This document shows, piece after piece, positions 26,846 through 35,728 of a stretch of 64,000 bases of DNA. A model generated the notes under the pieces. That model made no database searches. It was not told where the DNA came from and saw only the letters and a list, made by a program, of their open reading frames with translations. Position 1 is the stretch's first letter. Every line of letters begins with the position of its first letter. Source of the stretch: Flagellimonas onchidii (lineage in GTDB: Bacteria; Bacteroidota; Bacteroidia; Flavobacteriales; Flavobacteriaceae); NCBI RefSeq assembly GCF_004804315.1, contig NZ_SRXX01000004.1, forward strand, positions 1-64,000, in the 5' to 3' direction. The position numbers and the translations under genes were made by a program.

Positions 26846-28951
26846 ATGAGTCTAAATAAAAATAATATTTCATTTATTTTTTCCTTCTTGATGGTCCTGG
26901 GACTTACTGCCCAAGAAAAATCAGACTCGGAAAAAGATTCCATTCTTATTGAAAACTTGGATGAAGTTGTGGTAACAGCAACTAGAACGATTAGACAATT
27001 ATCATCCCTACCCCTTCCTGTGACCTTGATTCCAAAAAAACAACTCCAGCAAACCGGAGTAACCCGTCTGAATGAAATATTGAACGAACAAACCGGAATC
27101 ATCATGACGCCCGATGCGACTATTGGAGGTGGTGAAGGTGTCCAGATTCAGGGCATAGCTTCGGACTACATTTTAGTGCTCATAGACGGGGTGCCTGTAG
27201 TGGGCCGAAGCTCAGGGAATCTGGACCTAAGCCGTTTTGCCATAGGCAACATCAAACAAATTGAGGTGGTCAAAGGGCCTTCCTCCAGTCTTTTTGGTTC
27301 TGAGGCTTTAGGTGGAGTCATCAATATTATTACTGAAAAGCCCGTTTCCGATAAAATCAGTGGCCAAGTATCCCATCGGGTGGCTTCCTTCAACAACCAG
27401 AATACCAACTTTAGCCTAAACCAAAGGTTAGATAAGATTGGTTATTCTTTTTTCGCAGATAGATTAAGTACTGATGGGTATGACCTGACCCCAAACCAAG
27501 AAGGGAACACCGTAAACCCCTTTGTCAATTATACCTTTAACGGACGGGTGTTTTACGACCTTTCAGAACGATTGGATATTTATGCTTCGGGCCGTCATTT
27601 TTTCCAAGAATTTGATGTTTCCCCGAGTACAAGCGAAGAAAAGGATACCAATCTACAGTTGAAAATCAATCATAATCCTTCAAAAAGGATCAATCTTCAA
27701 TACGAATTTTACTATACCAACTACATCACCAATGAAAAAGTGGTCGATGCGGGTAGCAACGAACTTCTTATTGAAAACGATTTTGACCAAAAGCTCTTTC
27801 GTCCCGAAATTCGGTTCAACCATACGTTCAAAGCCGACCATATCCTTACTCTAGGTGGAGGTTATAATTTCGAAAATCTGAATCGTTCCCTTTTTGCTGA
27901 AACGGTGTCCTTCGATTCACAATATGTATTCGCGCAGTACGATTTCAAACCTTTGGAAAGGCTCAATGTAATTGCAGGTGCCCGTTTTGACAATCATAGC
28001 GAATACAATTCACAACTCAGCCCTAAAATCTCCGCTCGTTATGAGCTCACCGATCATCTAGCCCTAAAAGGTTCTGTGGGAAGCGGATTTAAAGCTCCAG
28101 ATTTTAGGCAACTCTACCTCGACTTTACCAATGCCGCTGGGGGTGGATATTCCGTATTTGGAAAAGAGGTCGAAGCCGCTGGCATACAACGCCTTCAAAA
28201 CAATGGAGAAATTGCCACCCTACAGGTAGCTACCTCCGAATTGGGCCAAAAACTGAATGCCGAAAGTTCCATTGGTTACAATCTTGGATTTGCTTTTAAA
28301 AAAGGAAAAATTTCCTCTGAACTCAATTTCTTTAGAAACGATTTCAAAAATCTCATCGATACCCGAATCTTGGCCGCCAAGACCAATGGTCAAAATGTAT
28401 TTGGCTATATCAATAGGGAAAGTGTCTACACTCAAGGTCTGGAAGTGGATGTCAAATACAACCCTACAAATCAACTCAATCTATCTGCAGGCTACCAGCT
28501 TTTATTTGCATATGATAAGGACAAATTGAAAGCCATTGACAATGGAGAAGTATTTGCCCGTGATCCCGAAACCTTGTCCACAGTACAGTTGGAAAAATCG
28601 GATTACTTTGGATTGGAAAACCGCTCTAGGCATACTTTAAACTTCAAGGCCTTTTACGATATCCCCAAATGGGAGGCGAATGCCAATCTAAGGGTCACCT
28701 ACCGAGGTAAATTTGGACTTACCGACCGCAATGGTAACGGATTGCTGGATGATTATGACAACGCATTTATAGATGGGTATGCCTTGGTAAACCTTGCTTT
28801 CGGAAAAACCTTTTTCAAGTACTATCAACTTCAACTGGGAGCAAACAATCTTTTGAACTTTAAAGGAAACAATCCATTAGCGACCCAAGATAGCGAAGTG
28901 CTCATCAACCCAGGAATTCAACTATTCACAAAACTTAATATTCAATTTTAA
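26846..28951 (+). CDS. TonB-dependent outer-membrane receptor
   Basis: 701 residues: signal peptide (about 1-22), the TonB-box-like stretch LDEVVVTATR (about 38-47), an N-terminal plug (to about 170) and a 22-strand-type barrel ending FTKLNIQF with the terminal Phe. The plug contains LIDGVPVVGRSSG and QIEVVKGPSSSLFGSEALGG. Partner genes (HmuY-like lipoprotein, DUF6607-like protein) suggest uptake of heme or another iron compound rather than starch or vitamins. The substrate is inferred from context alone. Confidence 0.93.
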   Translation: MSLNKNNISFIFSFLMVLGLTAQEKSDSEKDSILIENLDEVVVTATRTIRQLSSLPLPVTLIPKKQLQQTGVTRLNEILNEQTGIIMTPDATIGGGEGVQIQGIASDYILVLIDGVPVVGRSSGNLDLSRFAIGNIKQIEVVKGPSSSLFGSEALGGVINIITEKPVSDKISGQVSHRVASFNNQNTNFSLNQRLDKIGYSFFADRLSTDGYDLTPNQEGNTVNPFVNYTFNGRVFYDLSERLDIYASGRHFFQEFDVSPSTSEEKDTNLQLKINHNPSKRINLQYEFYYTNYITNEKVVDAGSNELLIENDFDQKLFRPEIRFNHTFKADHILTLGGGYNFENLNRSLFAETVSFDSQYVFAQYDFKPLERLNVIAGARFDNHSEYNSQLSPKISARYELTDHLALKGSVGSGFKAPDFRQLYLDFTNAAGGGYSVFGKEVEAAGIQRLQNNGEIATLQVATSELGQKLNAESSIGYNLGFAFKKGKISSELNFFRNDFKNLIDTRILAAKTNGQNVFGYINRESVYTQGLEVDVKYNPTNQLNLSAGYQLLFAYDKDKLKAIDNGEVFARDPETLSTVQLEKSDYFGLENRSRHTLNFKAFYDIPKWEANANLRVTYRGKFGLTDRNGNGLLDDYDNAFIDGYALVNLAFGKTFFKYYQLQLGANNLLNFKGNNPLATQDSEVLINPGIQLFTKLNIQF

Positions 28952-28964
28952 TTTATAAATACAC

Positions 28965-29594
28965 ATGAAAACCACTTTTAAACTTTTAAGTCTATTGTTC
29001 GTATATATCACTTTCGTAAGCTGTAGTGATGATGACGGCCCCAACTTGGTCCCCGTAGAGAGCAAAACCGCATCCAACATTGCTGCGCCACAAACCGGTG
29101 GCCAAGGTCAACCCGTAGGTGGTCCGTTCACCAAATTCAGCTTTGCCACAGGGGAGGTGACCACAAGTGATACCGAATGGGATTTAGCCTTTAGAGGAAC
29201 AACAGTTGCTATCAATGGAGGTGCGGTAACCGGAACCGCCGAAGAACCTGCGCGAAACGGAAATGGAGGCGCATCTATTCAATCCGGAACCTTTGCGAGT
29301 ATCACCAGTGCTGATGGACTTACTTTTACCCAAGATGCAGACGGCGCCTTTGCCATTCCAACCGGAAGTGATAATGGATGGTACAACTACAACTTTATGA
29401 CCAATATTGTATCTGCAATACCTGGAAAGGTGTTTGTAATCCGCACCCATGAGGGAAAGTATGCCAAAGTGGAGTTTTTGAGCTATTACGAAGATGCCCC
29501 CACCAGCCCTGACCCCAGTACGGATGCTTCAAGGTTCTACACTTTTAACTATGTGTACAATCCCAATGCTGGCGAAACCACTTTGACACAGTAA
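28965..29594 (+). CDS. HmuY-family lipoprotein
   Basis: 209 residues with a lipoprotein signal (VSCSDDDG, Cys20). The body has the HmuY beta-sheet signature (TSDTEWDLAFRGTTVAING, and VFVIRTHEGKYAKVEFLSYY near the end). HmuY of Porphyromonas gingivalis captures heme with two His; here I see only one His (in RTHEGK), and the only Met besides the start is in NFMTNI, so the ligand set differs or the cargo is not heme. It lies 13 bases after the receptor and 1 base before the DoxX-like gene: one operon. Confidence 0.86.
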   Translation: MKTTFKLLSLLFVYITFVSCSDDDGPNLVPVESKTASNIAAPQTGGQGQPVGGPFTKFSFATGEVTTSDTEWDLAFRGTTVAINGGAVTGTAEEPARNGNGGASIQSGTFASITSADGLTFTQDADGAFAIPTGSDNGWYNYNFMTNIVSAIPGKVFVIRTHEGKYAKVEFLSYYEDAPTSPDPSTDASRFYTFNYVYNPNAGETTLTQ

Positions 29595-29595
29595 A

Positions 29596-30039
29596 ATGAA
29601 ACTGAATATCCTATTTATTGTTTTGCGACTCATTTTGGGTGGAATGATGCTTTACGGCGGAATTCAAAAATTCCGGAAACCCATCCCCTCGCCCATTGAA
29701 GTAGTTGAAAAAGCCGAAAAGTTTAAAGCGCCTGAAAAGGAAAGCACGCTTCAAAAAATATTGTACATCAGTGGAGCCAAACAGACCGGATACTTTTGGC
29801 AAGTATTGGGTATTTGCGAACTGTTGTTCGGTCTATTGGTACTACTGCAAGGAACCAGCTTTATCGGTGCTGTGCTCTTGCTGCCCATCACTTTGCATAT
29901 CTTTTTGTTTCATGCTTTTCTGGAAGCGGATGAATTCGGTGAACTCCTTCAAACCAGCGGATTGTTCGCCATCAATGTGTTGCTTATCTTAAAGGAACGC
30001 AATAAATGGAAACACTTGCTCTGGATTAAACCAATTTAG
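29596..30039 (+). CDS. DoxX-like membrane protein
   Basis: 147 residues, about 4 hydrophobic helices. The start LNILFIVLRLILGGMMLYGG followed by a charged loop (KFRKPIPSP) and ICELLFGLLVLLQGTSFIGA is the DoxX/DoxD pattern. These proteins support quinone-linked or redox functions in the inner membrane but are poorly understood. It starts 1 base after the HmuY-like gene and ends the operon before a terminator. Confidence 0.83.
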   Translation: MKLNILFIVLRLILGGMMLYGGIQKFRKPIPSPIEVVEKAEKFKAPEKESTLQKILYISGAKQTGYFWQVLGICELLFGLLVLLQGTSFIGAVLLLPITLHIFLFHAFLEADEFGELLQTSGLFAINVLLILKERNKWKHLLWIKPI

Positions 30040-30082
30040 TCAAGTTTAGTCGGAGTCAGTTAGTTTTAGTTTGTTTTTGATG

Positions 30083-30110
30083 AAAAAGGGGTTCACGCCC
30101 CTTTTTCTAT
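30083..30110 (+). terminator. Terminator of the receptor operon
   Basis: AAAAAGGGG (30083-30091) pairs with CCCCTTTTT (30098-30106) around TTCACG, then TCTATTTT. Confidence 0.85.
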
Positions 30111-30119
30111 TTTATAATT

Positions 30120-30168
30120 CCTTTCCCTAAAAGGGAAAGGTGGCTCCTGAAAGGAGTCGGAAAGGGTG
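30120..30168. repeat. Twin-hairpin intergenic repeat
   Basis: CCTTTCCCT/AGGGAAAGG (30120-30140) is followed at once by CTCCT/AGGAG (30144-30156) and GAAAGGG. Hairpin pairs of this kind next to DUF559 genes are seen repeatedly in Bacteroidota genomes, from memory. It lies just upstream of the DUF559 gene. Confidence 0.55.
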
Positions 30169-30205
30169 TAAACCAAACCATCTTTTTACTATTTTGGTAT
30201 TACAA

Positions 30206-30559
30206 ATGAAAAGGCACGACCATCCAAATCTTCGGCCTCATCGTAAAGAGCTACGTCAAAACCTGACTTCTGCGGAAGCATTTCTTTGGAAACAACTTCA
30301 AAACAAAAAGCTGAATGGCCGAAAATTCAGAAGACAGCATAGTATTGACCATTGTATTGTTGATTTTTATTGCGCTTCGGAAAAACTTATCATTGAATTG
30401 GACGGACAAGTCCATATGAATCCAACTGCTGAGGAAAAGGACTTGAAACGTACTCAATATTTGGAAAATCTTGGGTTTACCTTAATACGTTTTGAGAATA
30501 AAATGGTGTTTGAGAATTTGCCTTCTATACTTCAGGAGATTCGGGAGCATTTTAAATAA
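30206..30559 (+). CDS. DUF559 (Vsr-like) endonuclease-domain protein
   Basis: 117 residues. The DUF559 / very-short-patch-repair-like PD-(D/E)xK core is visible: RKFRRQHSIDHCIVDFYC, KLIIELDGQVH, then FTLIRFEN. The ordered Asp (VDFYC) and Glu-Leu-Asp (IELDG) supply the likely metal site. An upstream ATG at 30140 falls inside the hairpin repeat and is rejected. Such genes occur scattered across Bacteroidota genomes; a role in DNA repair or mobility is unproven. It is flanked on both sides by intergenic repeats (30120-30168 and 30593-30633). Confidence 0.87.
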   Translation: MKRHDHPNLRPHRKELRQNLTSAEAFLWKQLQNKKLNGRKFRRQHSIDHCIVDFYCASEKLIIELDGQVHMNPTAEEKDLKRTQYLENLGFTLIRFENKMVFENLPSILQEIREHFK

Positions 30560-30592
30560 AATATCTACACAATCCCTTCTGCCCTTCGGACA

Positions 30593-30633
30593 CCTTCCCT
30601 TTCCTTCGACTGCGCTCAGGATGACGGGGAAGG
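30593..30633. repeat. Intergenic repeat with CTCAGGATGAC core
   Basis: CCTTCCC (30593-30599) and GGGGAAGG (30626-30633) enclose TTCGACTGCGCTCAGGATGA, the typical flavobacterial intergenic repeat ending in GGATGAC. It lies between DUF559 and hemL. Confidence 0.6.
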
Positions 30634-30643
30634 AGCTATAAAG

Positions 30644-31921
30644 TTAAAAAACAGTTTTTACCGCTTCAATGGTCTTATCCAGATCAGCATAGCTGAGAGC
30701 ATCATTTAAAAAGTAGCTTTCAAATGCCGATGGAGGCAGATAAACCCCCTGCTCCAACATACCATGGAAATATTTTTTAAAGGTATCGTTATTTCCTTTG
30801 GCTGAAGATGCGAAATCCACTACGGGTTCTTCACAAAAATGTACCGAAATCATACTACCATAGCGGTTGATTTGATGCGTGACGCCTCTTTGCGTCAACA
30901 CCTCAGCGATTCCTTTATGCAAATACTCTGTCTTTTCGGCTAGGCTAGTGAATACTTCGGGATTGTTGTTGAGTTCGGTAAGCATGGCCAATCCGGCACT
31001 CATCGCCAAAGGGTTTCCACTTAAAGTTCCTGCCTGGTACACTGGACCTTCAGGTGCCAAATGGCTCATAATCTCCGCTCGTGCGGCAAATGCCCCTACA
31101 GGAAGTCCCCCACCAATCACTTTTCCAAACATTACGATATCGGCATCAATGCCCAAGGCTTCTTGTGCGCCTCCTTTTCCCAATCGGAATCCGGTCATGA
31201 CCTCATCAAACAACAACAAAATACCTTCTTGGGTGCATATATCGCGTAAACCATGAATAAATTCATCTGTTGGGATAATACAGCCCATATTTCCAGCCAC
31301 AGGTTCCAAAATCAAAGCTGCAATTTCACCTTTATTGGCCTCTACCAAAGCTTTTACACTTTCCAAATCATTGTAATTAGCCAGAAGGGTATCCTTTGCC
31401 GTTCCTTGGGTCACCCCAGGACTGTTGGGACTTCCAAAAGTCACGGCGCCACTCCCCGCTTGAATCAAAAAGGAATCTGAATGACCATGGTAGCACCCTG
31501 CAAACTTGATGATCTTATCTTTTCCAGTATATCCGCGGGCCAATCGGACTGCACTCATACAGGCTTCGGTACCACTATTTACAAAACGAATCTTATCAAT
31601 ATTGGGCACCATGGAAACGGCCAGCTGGGCCAATTCGGTCTCAATTTCAGTGGGCATTCCAAAGGAAGTTCCCTTTTTAGCCTTTTCTATAACCGCATTG
31701 ATCACAGATTCATGGGCATGACCCAAAATCAGTGGGCCCCAAGAAGCGATATAATCGATAAGTTGGTTTCCATCTTCATCATATAAATAGGCTCCTTTGG
31801 CCTCTTTTACAAAAATCGGGTCGCCACCAACGGCTTTAAACGCCCGAACCGGGGAATTTACCCCTCCTGGAATGTATTTTTTGGCCTCTGCAAACAGGGC
31901 ACTACTTCTTTGGTAAATCAT
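30644..31921 (-). CDS. hemL: Glutamate-1-semialdehyde 2,1-aminomutase
   Basis: Converts glutamate-1-semialdehyde to 5-aminolevulinate in the C5 route to heme, using pyridoxal phosphate in the cytoplasm. 425 residues, usual family length. PLP-binding Lys267 lies in [23 protein letters not shown] and [11 protein letters not shown] are typical class III aminotransferase elements. Its ATG overlaps the upstream glucosaminidase stop by 4 bases, so the operon is read through. It lies about 600 bp from the HmuY/receptor operon, possibly only by chance. Confidence 0.97.
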   Translation of the reverse strand: MIYQRSSALFAEAKKYIPGGVNSPVRAFKAVGGDPIFVKEAKGAYLYDEDGNQLIDYIASWGPLILGHAHESVINAVIEKAKKGTSFGMPTEIETELAQLAVSMVPNIDKIRFVNSGTEACMSAVRLARGYTGKDKIIKFAGCYHGHSDSFLIQAGSGAVTFGSPNSPGVTQGTAKDTLLANYNDLESVKALVEANKGEIAALILEPVAGNMGCIIPTDEFIHGLRDICTQEGILLLFDEVMTGFRLGKGGAQEALGIDADIVMFGKVIGGGLPVGAFAARAEIMSHLAPEGPVYQAGTLSGNPLAMSAGLAMLTELNNNPEVFTSLAEKTEYLHKGIAEVLTQRGVTHQINRYGSMISVHFCEEPVVDFASSAKGNNDTFKKYFHGMLEQGVYLPPSAFESYFLNDALSYADLDKTIEAVKTVF

Positions 31922-32769
31922 TTGGTTTTTTCTTTCCGGATGTTGAGCACCTGCCCAATGGAAATGGTATTGTTGTTAAGGTTGTTGATTTGTTTTAATT
32001 CATCCACCGAAATGGCATATTTACGGGAAATTGCATAGAGCGTTTCTCCCTTTTCCACCACATGGGTAAATACTTCATATTTTTTGGGTGCCCTTACCGT
32101 ATCCAATCCACCATCAACCACCTCATCATCATATTTATCCAGATTGTACCTTTCAATTAGGGCAATGAGCTTCTGGGGATACTTTCGGTCGGTGGCATAC
32201 CCTGCCTGTCGCAAACCATAAGCCCATTTTTTATAATCGTCCCTTCGGTAATTGAACAAAAACTTATAACGCGATCGAGTAGATAAGAAAATACTATGGT
32301 CGCGAAATGAATACATGGGGTGATTGTACTTTCGGAAGCACTCGCCTTTGGCATCATCATCGTGAAAGTCGAACTCCCCATCCCATCCGGTATGACATTT
32401 TATGCCAAAATGATTGTTAGTCTTTCGGGTGAGTTCACCTTTACCAGAACCACTCTCCAAAATACCCTGTGCCAAGGTAATACTGGCAGGAATGCCAAAG
32501 GCACGCATATCATACTGAGCTATTTCGGAAAAAGTATCGATGTATTCTTGGGTATTGGCAATAGGAAATTTTACAAAACGACCAGGATTAGCAGGCAACG
32601 GATACAATTTGGATTCCTTTGGACCATCTTTCGGAAGTCCAGCGTTGGGATTTCGGTTCTTTTTTACCTCTACGACCGGTTTGGGTTGATGGGCCACTGT
32701 TCTTTTTTTGGATTTACAGGCTGTAAATATCAAAATGAGCACTAAAACATATCCTATTCTCCGAATCAT
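31918..32769 (-). CDS. Glucosaminidase-domain lipoprotein with LysM
   Basis: 283 residues: lipoprotein signal (FTACKSKK, Cys18), a linker, a glucosaminidase (lysozyme-like) domain at about 70-210 ([18 protein letters not shown] then [10 protein letters not shown]), and one LysM motif at the C-terminus (about 236-280, [15 protein letters not shown]). It should cut peptidoglycan glycan strands from the cell envelope. Catalytic Glu is probably in ILESGSGKG. It is translationally coupled to hemL (4-base overlap) and to the upstream deaminase-like gene (4-base overlap). Confidence 0.92.
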   Translation of the reverse strand: MIRRIGYVLVLILIFTACKSKKRTVAHQPKPVVEVKKNRNPNAGLPKDGPKESKLYPLPANPGRFVKFPIANTQEYIDTFSEIAQYDMRAFGIPASITLAQGILESGSGKGELTRKTNNHFGIKCHTGWDGEFDFHDDDAKGECFRKYNHPMYSFRDHSIFLSTRSRYKFLFNYRRDDYKKWAYGLRQAGYATDRKYPQKLIALIERYNLDKYDDEVVDGGLDTVRAPKKYEVFTHVVEKGETLYAISRKYAISVDELKQINNLNNNTISIGQVLNIRKEKTK

Positions 32770-33671
32770 ACGTCCAACAACGGTAAATTTCTTTTCTTCA
32801 ACACAAGGTTCATGCCTTTTATTCCTTGAAGCCCTCCGGTATGGATGGCCAAAATTTGGGTTCCTTTTTTAAAGGCATCCTTTTTAATTAGGTCAAAAAT
32901 ACCAAAAACCATTTTTCCAGTGTAAATAGGATCTAATGGAATTCCTGTTTCCTTTTTAAAGGTGTTGATGAAGTCAATCAAATCTGCATCAACCTTAGCG
33001 TAACCTCCAAAATGATAATCGGAAATCAATTCCCAATTTTCGTTTCGGGCAAATTTACGGATATCTTCCTTTAAGAAGTTTCCTTTCAATGCAGGGAATC
33101 CCCAAACCGTCTGATGGGGTTTTGCAGAGTTGATAAGTCCAGCTATAGTACCCCCAGTCCCCACACAACTACAGATAAAATCAAACCGAGAATCTGTTTC
33201 GGTCAAAATTTCTTTGCAGCCTTCTACGGCCAACTCATTGCTTCCTCCTTCTGGAATTAGGTAAAATTCACCAAAAACATCCTTCAATTCATCCAAAAAA
33301 GATTTCTCGTTCTTCTTTTGATAATCGCTTCGGGAGACGAAATGAAATTCCATCCCGTGTTCACGCGCCAATTGTAAAGTTGGATTGTCTTGCCAATTGT
33401 CTTTGAGTTCCTCGCCACGAATCACACCGATTGTTTTTAATCCTTGTTCTATTCCTGCACAAGCGGTTGCCGCAATATGATTGGAAAATGCTCCACCAAA
33501 GGTGAGCAATGTGGAATGGTTTAGCTTTTTTGCTTCCTGCAAGTTGTATTTCAACTTTCGGTATTTGTTCCCTGAAATATGTGGATGGATGGAATCTTCC
33601 CTTTTTATATAAAGTGAAACTCCTTTTTCCCCAAGAATGGGCAAATCTATTTTTTGATTGGGAATAAGCAA
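32766..33671 (-). CDS. ACC deaminase / D-cysteine desulfhydrase-like PLP enzyme
   Basis: 301 residues. The family of fold-type II PLP enzymes is shown by ISGNKYRKLKYNL (the likely PLP-binding lysine is in this segment), FGGAFSNHIAATA and SCVGTGGTIAGL. It could be an ACC deaminase, a D-cysteine desulfhydrase or a related enzyme; sequence alone does not separate them. Its stop overlaps the glucosaminidase start by 4 bases (ATGA type). Confidence 0.88.
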   Translation of the reverse strand: MLIPNQKIDLPILGEKGVSLYIKREDSIHPHISGNKYRKLKYNLQEAKKLNHSTLLTFGGAFSNHIAATACAGIEQGLKTIGVIRGEELKDNWQDNPTLQLAREHGMEFHFVSRSDYQKKNEKSFLDELKDVFGEFYLIPEGGSNELAVEGCKEILTETDSRFDFICSCVGTGGTIAGLINSAKPHQTVWGFPALKGNFLKEDIRKFARNENWELISDYHFGGYAKVDADLIDFINTFKKETGIPLDPIYTGKMVFGIFDLIKKDAFKKGTQILAIHTGGLQGIKGMNLVLKKRNLPLLDV

Positions 33672-33680
33672 GCTATGTGG

Positions 33681-34010
33681 TTAACGCGTCAAATAATCCA
33701 AAAAACCAAAGGACTTTCTGCGCGCAAGATACTGCTTATCCTCCTCATTGGCATAAGCCTCACGCTCAAAACTAATATTTTGGTACGCCCGGTAACTGTC
33801 TAAATACAAGAGGGTTCGCAACAACCATTCAGCAATATAAAGGATGTAAAAAGGGAGAATCAACAACTCCCGTTGCTGTTTCAGATGGATGCGCTCATGG
33901 TTGATGAGCACCTCATCATGTTTAAGCGTACCTTCCTTTAAGAAGATGAACGGCCATAGGGAAAGCCCCACGTAGTTTTTATAGAAGAAATGTTTAAAAA
34001 CCAATATCAC
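33681..34010 (-). CDS. Minimal HExxH membrane protease-like protein
   Basis: 109 residues with two hydrophobic segments. INHERIHLKQQRELL (His38, Glu39, His42) is an HExxH zinc site in front of a membrane helix, and Glu82 or Glu84 in ISFEREAYANE is a candidate third ligand about 40 residues later. This resembles the core of M48/M56-type peptidases, reduced to about one third of their size. It lies upstream of the PLP enzyme with 9 bases between, so it probably opens this operon. Activity is inferred from the motif alone. Confidence 0.78.
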   Translation of the reverse strand: MILVFKHFFYKNYVGLSLWPFIFLKEGTLKHDEVLINHERIHLKQQRELLILPFYILYIAEWLLRTLLYLDSYRAYQNISFEREAYANEEDKQYLARRKSFGFLDYLTR

Positions 34011-34034
34011 GTTAATGGTATAATGGGTTTCCTA

Positions 34035-34042
34035 CAAAGATA
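34035..34042 (-). promoter_or_regulatory. -7 element of the hemL operon
   Basis: TATCTTTG on the minus strand matches TAnnTTTG, 24 bases upstream of the HExxH gene start. It probably drives 34010 to 30644. Confidence 0.5.
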
Positions 34043-34109
34043 ACCCACAAGGTATTGGAAAATTGGAATAATCCGATAATAACATTAACAATTTCGGTGA
34101 ATTACTTAA

Positions 34110-34331
<222 letters not shown>

Positions 34332-34398
34332 CACGGTGTTCGGCACAATATTTGTGACTTATTTTTTTGTGATTTCATTGAACTCAAAAAAGATTACT

Positions 34399-34986
34399 AT
34401 GAGAAATTTAAAACTGTTTTCCTTAGCTGCCCTTGCAGTTGTTTTATTGGCATCCTGCAGCTCTGTCAGGGTGGTTTCCGATTATGATAAAAAAGCTGAT
34501 TTTCAAACCTATAAATCCTATGCCTTTTATAAGACAGGTATAGACAAAGCCCAAATTTCCGATTTGGACAAAAAACGTATTCTTAGGGCCATTGAAAATG
34601 AAATGGACTCTAGAGGTTTTGTAAAATCCCAAAACCCGGATGTACTCGTAAGCATCTTTACCAAAGAACGTGAGCGCGTAGACGTTTACAACAACAACTT
34701 CGGCTGGGGCTGGGGTTGGGGCGGTTTCTACAACCCATGGGTCTGGGGCCCAGGTTGGGGTTGGGGATGGAACAATCAGCCCAATGTAAGCACGCGTACC
34801 GAAGGCTCATTGTACATTGATGTAATTGATGCCAAAAAGAAAGAATTGGTATGGCAAGGTCGCGGTGTTGGCACTTTGAACAATACCAAAAACATAGAAA
34901 AGAAAGAGGAGCGTATTCGTGAGTTTGTATCCCATATTCTTAAGGAGTATCCTCCTATGCCGACTACGGCGGTTGCATCAAACTAG
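34399..34986 (+). CDS. DUF4136 lipoprotein
   Basis: 195 residues from ATG 34399, which starts the lipoprotein signal (LLASCSSVRVVSDYDKKADF). An ATG at 34189 overlaps the DUF5522 gene out of frame and is rejected. DUF4136 signature: SDYDKKADFQTYKSYAFY. The middle carries a Trp/Gly-rich stretch (WGWGWGGFYNPWVWGPG, about 95-111). It is a probable periplasmic outer-membrane-attached protein of unknown role. Confidence 0.9.
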   Translation: MRNLKLFSLAALAVVLLASCSSVRVVSDYDKKADFQTYKSYAFYKTGIDKAQISDLDKKRILRAIENEMDSRGFVKSQNPDVLVSIFTKERERVDVYNNNFGWGWGWGGFYNPWVWGPGWGWGWNNQPNVSTRTEGSLYIDVIDAKKKELVWQGRGVGTLNNTKNIEKKEERIREFVSHILKEYPPMPTTAVASN

Positions 34987-35018
34987 TGGATTTTCTTGAA
35001 ATAAAACCCCGTATTTGG

Positions 35019-35042
35019 ATTTCCGCAAAAGCGGGAATGACA
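35019..35042. repeat. Intergenic repeat CCGCaaaaGCGGGAATGACA
   Basis: GGATTTCCGCAAAAGCGGGA followed by ATGACA is a small hairpin with the GAATGACA tail seen in other intergenic repeats of this window. Confidence 0.6.
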
Positions 35043-35059
35043 ACATAATAAAAATAGGG

Positions 35060-35135
35060 CGAAGAATCCAACGTAGCTAAGTTGTAAGTGTTCATCGAAG
35101 TTGGAAAAGTGAAATGGGTTCTTCGTTCTTTTTAA
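35060..35135. terminator. Bidirectional long-loop terminator
   Basis: CGAAGAATCCA (35060-35070) pairs with TGGGTTCTTCG (35115-35125) with one G-U pair; the loop is 44 bases. TTCTTTTT follows on the plus strand and a T-rich tract on the minus strand, so it may end both the DUF4136 gene and the lrp-like gene. Confidence 0.5.
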
Positions 35136-35139
35136 TCCC

Positions 35140-35607
35140 CTAAAGCAACGGAAAGGTATTTTCGTTCTTCACCTCATTTAAGACAAAAGCACTTTTTACT
35201 GCCCCAATATTGGGCAAAGAAGCAATTTTTGTCTTCGCAAAATTGTAATAGGCATCTAAATTTTTCACAATAACTTTCAATAGAAAGTCAAACTCCCCAC
35301 CTACTACGAAACACTCCGTTACTTCTGAAAATTGATTGACCTGACTCAAAAAGTCGTCCATCAAATGTCCTTTCTGGGCTTCAAGGGAAACAAAACTGAA
35401 TACGGTAATGCTACTCTCTACCTTTTCTTTGTCGATTATGGCCGAGTAGTTTTTGATAAACCCTTCGTTCTCCAATCTTCTGATTCGCTCATAAACCGGA
35501 GTTTTGGTCAACCCAAGTTGTTCCGCAATATTTTTTGCCACCGTTTTAGCATCTTTTTCCAAGATTTTTAAAATCTCACGATCAATGGCATCCAGCTGGG
35601 CTTGCAT
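35140..35607 (-). CDS. Lrp/AsnC-family transcription regulator
   Basis: 155 residues: a helix-turn-helix (about 8-55, ILKILEKDAKTVAKNIAEQL) and a C-terminal AsnC/RAM ligand-binding domain (about 70-150, VTECFVVGGEFDFLLKVIVK). Such regulators bind amino acids and form octamers. It is divergent from an aromatic amino acid hydroxylase and probably controls it through the palindromes between them, a common arrangement. Confidence 0.94.
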   Translation of the reverse strand: MQAQLDAIDREILKILEKDAKTVAKNIAEQLGLTKTPVYERIRRLENEGFIKNYSAIIDKEKVESSITVFSFVSLEAQKGHLMDDFLSQVNQFSEVTECFVVGGEFDFLLKVIVKNLDAYYNFAKTKIASLPNIGAVKSAFVLNEVKNENTFPLL

Positions 35608-35638
35608 ACTTTTTCCTGTTTAGTGGTTTGCAACAAAT

Positions 35639-35646
35639 CAAAACTA
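35639..35646 (-). promoter_or_regulatory. -7 element of the lrp-like gene
   Basis: TAGTTTTG on the minus strand matches TAnnTTTG, about 31 bases upstream of the ATG. Confidence 0.45.
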
Positions 35647-35665
35647 ACACTTATTCCTTATAAAA

Positions 35666-35710
35666 TCCATTAAAATGGACTAAATTCCTATACATGTTAG
35701 TTTAACATGT
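35666..35710. promoter_or_regulatory. Two palindromes between divergent genes (Lrp operators?)
   Basis: TCCATT-AA-AATGGA (35666-35679) and the perfect ACATGTTA-GTT-TAACATGT (35692-35710). The second overlaps where the -33 element of the hydroxylase promoter should lie. Both lie between the lrp-like gene and the hydroxylase and are the natural candidates for binding. Confidence 0.6.
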
Positions 35711-35728
35711 TATTTTTTCCATAAATCA

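Noticed and set aside
30140..30205. A longer start for the DUF559 gene.
   Set aside because: It begins inside the twin-hairpin repeat and adds 22 residues not typical of the family.
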